From positions 1,802,001-1,866,000 of the forward strand of contig JACCIC010000093.1 in assembly GCA_018907035.1 (NCBI GenBank): DNA of 64,000 bases, in the 5' to 3' direction. A program made the translations under genes and the position numbers. The stretch is from Sycobia sp. Sy_11. Its lineage: Eukaryota; Arthropoda; Insecta; Hymenoptera; Epichrysomallidae. Below the pieces are notes generated by a model. The model ran no database searches. It saw only the letters and a list, made by a program, of their open reading frames with translations, and was not told where the DNA came from. Positions 40,605-52,038 of this stretch are shown here, one piece after another (position 1 is the first letter of the stretch; each line of letters begins with the position of its first letter).

Positions 40605-43600
40605 TTAAATCGGTTGTAATAAAAACCAAAGAAATCTATATTAATCAATATAATGATAACGGGTGAAATTATAATCGCTTTTTCTGCCTAATTCGTTTCA
40701 AATCTTAAAAAATGATTATCTATATCTTGTCGACAACATTTTCGTAATCCAGTATTTCCATATACCTGGATCTATTATTAAAAATAAAAAAATTAAAAGC
40801 TGGAACATGACTGAAAGTTTATTAAACCTGCCAAATTTAATTACTCAAACAACACCTAGGAAACTTGAATAATTTTGACTCTGATACGGTATATATAAAA
40901 ATGTGCGACTATCTGAATTTTTAAGATTGCGTCAAATTCGGTCAAAAAGAACACTTATCAAGAAAAGAGCTTTAATTTAGTATTCTATTGAAGTATTTTC
41001 AAATTTACATGCTTAAAACTTTACTAACACCAACGCAATTATCAAACTAAATGTATTCTGACTTAGTCTAATTCAAAGGATATTTGTAACTAATTGCTTG
41101 CAACAAATGATGTAAGTAAAGTAGGAAATCGGCAAAGTTCTAGACCTAACCACTTAGTCGTAAATCATTTGTGCTATTTCATTATTGTTGATATATTTAA
41201 TTAATGAAATGCATTATAAATATATAATAACATAATTATATACTTAAACACATCTCAATCATATAGTATAATGCACCTTACGTATACGCCATTTAACATT
41301 ATATTTATAGTTCCGCCATAGTTAATAATATAATTTTATTATATTATTATTATTATATTTATTATCAAATATCAATTATTTGTATTAGACCTAAACGGTA
41401 GCGACCAAAATTTGAAGGTGGTTTATAACTTTTGACTTGCAGATTTTTTATTTTTATGATTAAAGTTAATGATACATAAAGTTATATGCACATATGTGCA
41501 TACGTGAGTGCATAAAATACAATCTCGTGTATTTAAATTGATTTTGAAAACAGTCATTATTGAAAACTACTTATTAATTTCTGTAAAACATTAAAAAAAT
41601 AATTGGACTACAATTTACAATAGTATAACAACTTAATTTATATTTATACAAATTACAATTCGTAATAGATCAGTTTTAGATATTTTATTTTTAACAATTC
41701 AAAAGATATTATAGATTATATATTATTCACTTTGATCATAAAAATAAGAAATATCTGCTAGACTAATGATAATAAATCATTTTCAAATTTTGATCGGTAT
41801 CGCCTGGTCTAATACCTTTGCCTTTTTAGTTTGTCGTACTAACTCATAGTCTACATAAGGTCATGTACCATCGATCAACAAAAGCCAAGAAATAATTTCC
41901 ATTTTCAATTTAATTCTTTTAATTCTTCTTCGCCTCAAAAAGTTTCAACTGTTCCAGCCATTAATTTAGCAAAAATTGCCAGTCCTGACAACAGATATGA
42001 GTCTACCTAAAGCACAGCTAATCTATGAAATTGTAATCTTCCCTCCATGATTTTCTTGTTTATCCACGCTCCTTTATTTATAACATATTAAGCATTGTTT
42101 TGAAGTACTAATTGTACTGTTTCAGCCTCCATAGATTAAAAATAAAATTAAATAGTTATGATCGACCTTTGTAGGGTCAAATAACTGTAAGTTAGAATAT
42201 GAATACGACTAAATTTTTTAAAAAAATTTCTGGATTCTAATAATCAATTATTTAACCGTATGGCTCTACAGAGATCGATTGTAACTACTTAATTTAGTTG
42301 ATTCACTTGTTTCTTTGATCGACATTTGTATCGGTACAAATGGCATCTGCCCGTTCTTTAACGCATGTAGAATAAACTGTCCTACATTAATATTTAGCCT
42401 AATTGTGGATAAATATTAGAAAGAATATTATCTCTTGCAAGGCATTGACTCTTCCGCTAAAACAAATATCCCAAATATGAGATAAGCTAAAACATAAAAA
42501 AAATTCACTAAAATTAACCTATTATTTCAAAATTATATATAATACTCTAAAAATAGAAATAATGGAAAATAACAATGCCTTATCAAATATATAATAATAA
42601 ATTTTTAAAAATGTATTAAAATTAAGCTTATCATATATCTATCTAACACTATAGCGAGCTGTGTCAATAAATGTTTTTTATTACAGTTAATCACATCATT
42701 TTACATTTCTAATCGATAAATGTAAAATTCTAAAAAAAGTTTTATATTGACTTTAAGTTAGAAATGTTTAATCATTCTAAAAATTCCGAATAGGATCAAT
42801 TTTATGCAAATAAAATAGCATTTTCTAAAGCTTTGAGAATGTAAAAATATATTCTTTGACAATGTTTATCAAAATTTTCAATTCAGGAGTTAAAAAATTG
42901 CTAATTACATGAATCTTTTATTAGGCATGCAAATGGTTTATTTTAGCACCATAATAATGTAAATTAAACAAATTTTTATAATAATGTTTTCACATTGTAT
43001 TCATTATTAAAAATAATGCACGAAAGATTCCTAGTTATTACAAAATTCAAATATTTAGAGGCTTAAAGTCATTGTAAACTATAATAAACTCTATTCAAAA
43101 TCAAGAATATGGATCAATAAATTACAGGTTCCAGAACTAATTTAACCCCTATACTAATAAATCTAAACTAAATTCTTTTATGTTCAATAATAGCTTTATC
43201 TAATTATGTTACATATTCAATCTTGTTCTAATATCACTGTCTGTGAACCTACATTAATAAAAAATAAATCAAACACGTTATAAAATCTTCACGAAATTCA
43301 TAATCTAACATCAAATCTGTTAAATAACTCATAAAAATCTGTTAATAACTCATAAAAATGCATAATTGTAAAAAGAAGAGTAAAATTTTTAAAAAATTAA
43401 CGTTTACATTATTGGGCAATCTCCTTATATTGGATAATAATTTTTTAGCCATTAAAATTGTTAAGCTGACAGCAACTTTCGAGCCGCGACGACTAAGGCT
43501 GAATATCAATAGACCATTCTTCTTCTCAATAATTGATAATAAGAGCAGGCTATCACTTTTCACAGGATATATTCTAGATCCGAAATAGAACCAAACACTT

Positions 43601-46600
43601 TATATATTTCAATTGCTATGAAGAACATTGTAATAGTATATATTAAATATATATTCGGCCTTATAATACCTATTTGTGTCTTTTATAATGTAATAATAAA
43701 TTAGAATTTGTTATACGCATAATAAATTAATATTGAAACAAATATTGCATGGCTCGAACTTATTAATTACTAAATATTATTCTAATTTATTTACGTTATC
43801 CTCTACTTAAAATATAGATGCGATTAAGTGTATTCGTATACCACGCATTCCAATAATACTTTGAATCCAATATACACCTACTAAATAATTAATACGTGTA
43901 AAAATAATCGATAAGTACTTTCTGATAAAGTACAATAATTTTTTTTTAAGGATGTTAACAAATTCGAATTAATATATTATTCGATGTAAATATTTCGACA
44001 CCGATGTTAAACAGTTTTAAAGAACATATCTAACATTTGCGTATATTGTTACTTACTTTTAGCTCTTGAAATCAGGCCTGCTAGTATCCTTATTGAAGAT
44101 TTTCAGCGGAGGGTAATAAAAGCAGATAAACCATTTATGTTCAAAATAATCGACAAGAAAACAAAAACTGCTATCTTCATGGGACATGTAGACACAGTGT
44201 CTTTTTCATGAAAAATATAAGCAACAAGGTACTCTTCACTAAATTTGCAATAGGCAGTCTGTTGTTAGATGAGAGCCGGAATACATTTAGTAAATCAATC
44301 AGACTAGTTAAATAAAAATAAAAAAATTGTACTTGGATTGACCGATATAAAGCACGCTAATGAATATTTTTATCGGTTTTACAATCTTTTAATATAATTA
44401 TAATGGCAGTCACGCGCCAAACGTCGGAGTTTGCAGTTGCGGAAAATTTTAGAGAATATGGTAGTCAGACTGTCGTTCATTAAAAAATTAATATTGATTT
44501 TTATATTTCAGATGAAATTCATATATATTTTTATCGTTTTTATAATCTTTATCCAATAATCGAATTATATTAATATAATGGCAGTCGGACTGTCCATGTT
44601 GATAATCACCCGCGTAGAATCCGAAATAAAAATAAAAATAATCTAAAACAATTTCATTGTACTTATGTCGACTGCCCATTTTTTATTTTATTTTTAGATT
44701 GAATTGATTGGACTGTAAGACCAATAAAAAAATATTTATTAATTTAAAAATAATCTATATGCTAAGTTAGTAAAAGACAACCTGAATGCCCCCAGCACCT
44801 AAATTTACCGTATCTTTTTCAATCTTCCTCCGACGCGTCGAACCACTTTGATTCATCTTCAGGGACTAAACTGAAAATTCTACTCACTTCACATGTAGAT
44901 TCGTTTAAATCTTAATTTTTATTATTTTTATTTTATTTCTATTTTGAGTAGTAATTTTTATTTTATATTCTACGTCGTTGATTATAATCAAGGACAATCT
45001 GACTGTCATTATATAATTATATTTAAATTATTGTTTAAAAATTATTAGACCGACAAAAATATTTGTTAATTTTTTATATTTCAAATGTCATATTTTAGAT
45101 TTAATGGGCAGGATTGTAAATAAGGACAGTTTAACTGCTATGATAATTATATTAGTTTATAAACAATATAGATATTTATTAGTCTATACTCAATTATAAA
45201 GAATATGAAATCTTTATTATTATATTCTTATATTACTACATTAATTTATGTTAAAGGAGGTGTTGCGATAAATTTTAACTTGATGATAAGTTATTATACA
45301 ATGGTTTTATACATAAAGTTTTATGAGCAATCCAATATTATCCTTAACTAATACCCTTCAGGAGATTTAAAACCAAATTGTTCGTGCTTTTTATTTCAAA
45401 AAAATTTGAAAGTTAACTTAGAAAATTATCTTAGAAATGTATTTTAAAAATTACAGAAAAATATTAATTATTATAATGGTTTGAGTTGATTTGCTACTGG
45501 TAAGACCGTTAGACACGGGACGCCGTACGGCAACGCGCTAGTTGATACAGATTGTCCATCCTTTTAATACAGATGATCATTTTTTTTTTCTGATTGAAAT
45601 TATTTATTTGATAATAATTAAAGAAATTAACATTTAACTGTTTGAATAAAAAGATTAATTCTATAATTAAATACGAAAAAACTGTTTTTATATTTTTTCA
45701 ATTTTCAAATTTTGCTTGAGTATCCTATTTAATTTTTTGTAAAATTTGTATGTAAAACCGGTCACCCATTGAATTTTCGTACTACACCCAGATTCTACCA
45801 CTGAAAACCTATACTTAAATTTAAATGTCATACAGGACTCCTTTTCTATATCATAAATTTATATAAAGATTCATCGATTTATTATAATTTTATTTAGTCT
45901 TTAATTATCGTTCATCTACTGTAAATTTCATACTAAAGCATATTAGTAAAATTATAAAATTATAAAGCACATTAGTAAAATTATAAAGTGCTTTGTTTAC
46001 AAACACATCGTAGACCTCCGTCGCTGATTAGCGCCGGTATTTGGAAGCATAAATAAATCGACGTTAATAACATAAAAAAAAATTATAAAATAAATTAAAT
46101 AGTTTTTTAAGCATATATTAAAAATCTTAGAGTTTAGTTTTATATTATATTTTAGTTAAAATAGGTTGGGAAAACTAAATACTTTAATGAATTTAATAGA
46201 GTTCAATGTAGAGGTTTTGAAAAATAAATTTAAATAAATATTAAGGTTGTATTTACAATTAATGACCTCACCTAATTTAATTCAAATTTGTATACTTATG
46301 TTTTTTGGGGTAGTGATTATGAATATCATAGTATAAAATTGAACTTTTTTGGTGAAAATTAAAAAGTTCCAATAATATTTTAAACAAAAAAATTAAATGT
46401 CATTATCAAAATACGTGTTCTTCGTTTTATCTATTTTTTCTGTAGAAGTATTATTTTTTTTAACAAATATCTTTAAAAGTACTGATATTAAGTACACGTG
46501 GAACAATGTTGGAAATGAAACGGAAGGATGTTAAAAACTGCGATGTTACCTTTGAGTCCATTTTCATAAAAAATTTATGGCTTTTAAAGAAAAATTGTAT

Positions 46601-48895
46601 GAAACCAAAAAGATATAATTTTATGAGAACTAAATTTTTTTTTGAAAATTTTATTATTTTAGAAAATAAATTTCATTTGTTTTATGGTTTTTTCAATGTT
46701 TTTATCATGAAAATCCAATTTATGAAGATTAATGGAAAATTTCTCCAAAATTTATCTCAAATTCAGTTATACGGCCTTCTAATGAAATAAAAATAGTATT
46801 GATTTCAATTAAGCATCTAATTCAAATAAGGAAGATTGATTTAAATTTAAAAAAATTTTTTTATTTCAAATTAATCTTCTATTAAACTGTATCTACAATA
46901 TTTAATTATTTTAGTGAATTGACTATTTTTTTCGATGTGCTTAAATTTATACAGAAATTCGCACATTTATGTGAAATATTATTTATATATAAGTAATGTG
47001 TAATCTAATGTATTTTATAACTGTCGCTGGTCAGAATATAATACACTACTAGAATTCGAAAATTTGAAAATTGTAATAGTATTTATATTTTTACTTTTAT
47101 ATATGACTCTTATAAAGATACACGCGCGCGCACGCAGACACACACACACACACACGCACGCACGCATGTACGAACACACGCACAAACACAAGCATATTCA
47201 CGCACGCACGTACGCACGCGCGCGTGCACACACACACACATCTCTGTCGATCAAATTTGAATGAAAATATAGTATTGCCTTTTATAATATAAAAATTTAT
47301 TATATAATTAAATATATATCGTTTATTATACAATACTATAAGTCGATTATTAAAAATACATTTTACGAAAACATTCTTGGTTCAATTTTATTCTGTTTAA
47401 AAAACTAATATAAATAATGTGAGAATATTATATACTAATTTCCAAATTATAAAACAAAATCTCTACATCCAATCTTATCCAATTAATAATCAAGAATAAA
47501 AATAACATTTTTATCATACGGCATTGTAACTTCCAGTATAATATTTTATGAATAGAGGTATAGATGGAAATAACGCGCGATATTAAAGTATTCTGATGAA
47601 TGTTAAAATTAATTATATTTTATTAAATTAATTAAAATACTATATTAATATCTAAAGAAAGTTGTCGAAATGTAATTTGGATTAATATTTTTTTATAAAT
47701 ACTAAAAAAAACTAATTTCGTAATCTAAATGATTTATTTATTCTTATAGAATAGGAAAATTAATTTAGATTATCATAAAACTTTATAGAGCCTTAGATAA
47801 CTTCCAAAATGAGTATAAATTATTTTGTTATTTGCTATATCTTTATATTAAATTTCGTTTTCCTTTTTAAATAAAAATAAAATAGTTAAAAACTCTAGAA
47901 AATTTACCTTTTTACAAGACGGGTAGAATTAAAAATGTGTTAAAGCTTTACGCAATCATTGTTCTGAAAGTTGTTAATATTTGTGGTTTGAATAGCTTAT
48001 TGTAATACGTCATATGGCATTTTTCAGTGACACAATTGAGAACTCGTGCAGGCATTATACGGGAGGATCAAAAGAGAATAGTAGCAAATAGACCGTTTTT
48101 CTTCGTAATATTCAACAGTAACACAAAAGTTTTAATCTTCAGTGGACACTTCAACCATCCATAAGTTGGATAAACCTCAAGCTGCACCACTAATTTGATC
48201 GATTAGTTAAAATTATCAAGTCAATTTTTTCATTATAATTAAATAGAATTTTGTTTGATTCATATAGCCTACAGTTCTAGGCAAAAAGGAATTAATCGAT
48301 TAGTTGGATAAAATAAATTTTAATTTATGAACGAAAATAGAATTATGATAAATTATAATATTTATTTCCACCTCTTAGCGCAAAAAAATGGTTTTGACAT
48401 TCATATACATGTATGAGTATTACACTGCATTCTATATGTACTTTATACTTTCAACAATTACTTTAAATTGTTACATCTACATTTTTGGCTTTTAATTTTA
48501 CAGATATTTATGAATACTTATACTTACACCACTCAAAGCTCGAAATAACAATTTGAACGTAATTTTTCTAATATAGTGGTGTAAAACACAACCCAGATTG
48601 ATGTGTAAGTGGATTCTTACTTCGTGCGACTTACTTTCCTGCTTCTTTTGGGAATAAACTGTTCCACGAAACATGCAATTAACTTCAACACGCGGACTAT
48701 AATGTATTGTGACATCATCGTTTCATACAACTTGTAGTTCGCCGTACATACATTTAAAATATTGCCATTGTACAATTTCGTTTACCTGATTCGTATCTCT
48801 ACATATTCTCACACGTTATTGTCCATTCAGAAAAATATTTGCCTTCTTATACAAAATAGCTGACAGATTTTGGAATTTTTGTAAACGATTAATAT

Positions 48896-48958
<63 letters not shown>

Positions 48959-49252
48959 CCCATCGCTATATGAGTAAATCCATATTAATGTAAAGTATCA
49001 AAATATATTGCTCTAATTCTGTTATACCCTGTTCTATAAATAAACTTAATATTTATTTGTAATATCAAAAAATTCTTTTAATGTTCTATTTGAATGATAA
49101 ATTTATATTGAATTGAACGGCAAATTTAATATCGCTAAATTTGGAACTGTCTAAATTAATCTATCATATATCGTTAGCTTTATGATTTGATAGGAGTTAA
49201 ATAATCGAAATTCTTGTAGAAGTTTATTGAAATGTAATGCATTTCAATTATA

Positions 49253-49300
<48 letters not shown>

Positions 49301-50316
49301 CTTAATATTGTTAAAAAGAGATTGAATTTTACAGTATTCAGAATTTTACTAACAAAATATTCTTTTTTTAAAAAAAGTTTTTTACTTTAAAACGGTTTAA
49401 TAGCTTAAATCTTAAATGCAAGAAAAATGAAAAATATATTACATGATGCATTTTTAACTATTTTAGACTTAATATTAAAAATAAGTTTTTTTCTTGTTTC
49501 GCCAGGTATCTCTGCAATATTGGATTCAGCTATACGCAGTGTACCTTTACTCCGTGTGGATAGGTCTTTTATGTTCAAGATTGTACAAAATCATAACAAC
49601 GTAGTTCTCTTCGAGGGTCATGTAACAGATCCATGAGCTTAAGAATCATTAGCCTTATTAACAGTTTATTGGAAATTTCGTATTTCTAACAAAAATTTAA
49701 CGACCTGAGTACATTATCCTAGATACTGCATTTACTTCAAATTACTTTATATTAACATACATATCGTGCTTTAGATAATTCTAAACCATAATTTTCTTCC
49801 ACGACTCTACCAATTTGGAATGATATTTTCTGAATTTCTAAATATTTTTTTCTCCATATTCATATTTGTTCACAGATATTGTCCACTTTTTCCCCATACC
49901 TGGACCTCCAAGAATCATTACATATGTAGTGGTGGACCGACCTTTTCACTATGCTATTGTTTATCATGACCAAATAAGCAGTAGCGAAAACAGTTTGTTT
50001 CAAGGCAGTGTTAGACAACCGTCAGCTTGAAAAGTAGATCACGTTATAATTTCTCTTTGCAATAATTTTTGCTTCTCTTTTGAATGTCTAAATTACGTTT
50101 TGTCATTAATTTAAATTAAATTAAATTTTTATGGCATCATTCTAATAAATTCGAATATAATATACGTAAATATAATCCTGAATATGGAAAATATGCCACT
50201 TTAATTTAATAAGTATCTGCTTAATATTGTAAAAAATATGAATTTGAATAAAAGTTCTAAAAATTTAGAAACTTAACAGGCTAATAAAATGGAGGTATAA
50301 CAGATTTATTATGTAT

Positions 50317-50371
<55 letters not shown>

Positions 50372-51944
50372 TATACTATATAGATTCTTTTAAAAGGATA
50401 TAATTGGCTTTCATTTTCATATTAGTTTTAATGTTTTATTACAAATTTGCTTGTTATTAGTAAAATTATGAGTGGAGAAATGCTGAGAAGAAGTACTAAA
50501 ATCACCGCTGGCCAGTGTCGTCTATGGCGTTGGTGGGGCTTGAGGCCTATACTTCAGGGGGACCTTATATATATATCGAGGGTCTGGATACGTGGGACTC
50601 TAGATACGGGCCGCATGGATCCCTATACAAAGACTGTGCCACTGGCACCTGGGTAATCCCTTTGTAATACCTTGATGTGCTATCGCAGCCCACATAGCTC
50701 CGAAAGTTGAATCCATAACTTTAGTCTTTGGATAGCTCAAATTTTGCATATTTTCTTTAACTATAGTTTCTTACATTGTTTATAGAAAATTCACCGAAGC
50801 TCAACAGCTCGAAAACAATTTTCTCACACGGTAGTATAAACTATCTGGACCAATTAAGATCTCCATAATAACCCGCAGTCCCTTCTTTAATTTGGACAGA
50901 TCCTCCGCTCCATTGCAATCTATAATTGCATCCATTAGTGCCCTAGCTTTAGATAATTTTAATGCAAATTCCACATTAATTGATCCTCTACAATCGATTA
51001 CTTATCAACCTCATTTCGATTTAGCAGCTAGGAATGCCGATCATGAGTTCAGATCCTATGAATGTCTTCTTGCTCTTAATTATATGGCATTTAACCAGTT
51101 TGCCAATAAGTGGAAGTACCATATAGCACTGCCCAAACAAACGGGGCAAAATTCCTGAAATTATTAAGGGCGGTCAAATCACTTTGACTATCCAGACATG
51201 TTCAACTGTTTTCTCTTATATTCTTAGCTCTATGCCCCCCCCCCCAATTTTCCAGACAAATGACCATTAATTCAGTCTATAATACAACCGCATAGCTTTC
51301 CTACTTAATTAGAATCTCTATGTTACCATTTTTCCTATAGATACAATCATACCTCACTCCCATCTAACTTACAGAGCCATCTGTAATGTAGAGCTCTCTA
51401 TCTCTCAACATGCATCATTGGTTAACTGTCCAGACTTCCAGTACACCGTTGCTGATTATATATTTCTTGTCCAATATAAATTTTTCCATGGATTTATCCC
51501 CATGAATCTGGATAATTCTTTTCTTACATATATTTCTAAGTAACAGAGTATATCTGCTTTTTTCTTTACCACCAATAACGTTTTTAATTCTTAAGACCTA
51601 TTTAACAGTCTCTATCTTATTTGCAATTTCAGTCGCCTCACTTCGAATAACACCTTTAAGACGATAACCGACATTGTCTTATTATCTCCGGTACTTCTCC
51701 TCAGTACAAGGTCTTCAAGTGCTATAAACTTTTTAATAATTGTGTGAACCCCCATGCTTAACCACTATATCAGCACTGCATACGTCAGTCTAAATCTACC
51801 TGAATGACTTAGTAAATTTACACATATTGTATGCTTCATACGTAGTATCTATCAAAGTATCAATATTAAAACAAGTAAGGCTGTAAGTGTGCTGTAAAAA
51901 GCGTATACAGTTGATACCTTTTAAACGTTTGGATACTCTATCCG

Positions 51945-52038
<94 letters not shown>

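Larger units (their letters stand above)
45150..48027. other. intron between serpin cassettes B and C
   Basis: AT-rich. It includes the ACACGGGACGCC repeat at 45513, an open frame at 46506-46790 with faint cassette-like spacing, and the (CA/CG) tract at 47120. No working cassette with PF and a GH motif was found here. Confidence 0.5.

Noticed and set aside
47064..47333. His/Thr-rich and Cys/Val-rich frames
   Set aside because: Products of the CA/CG repeat tract.
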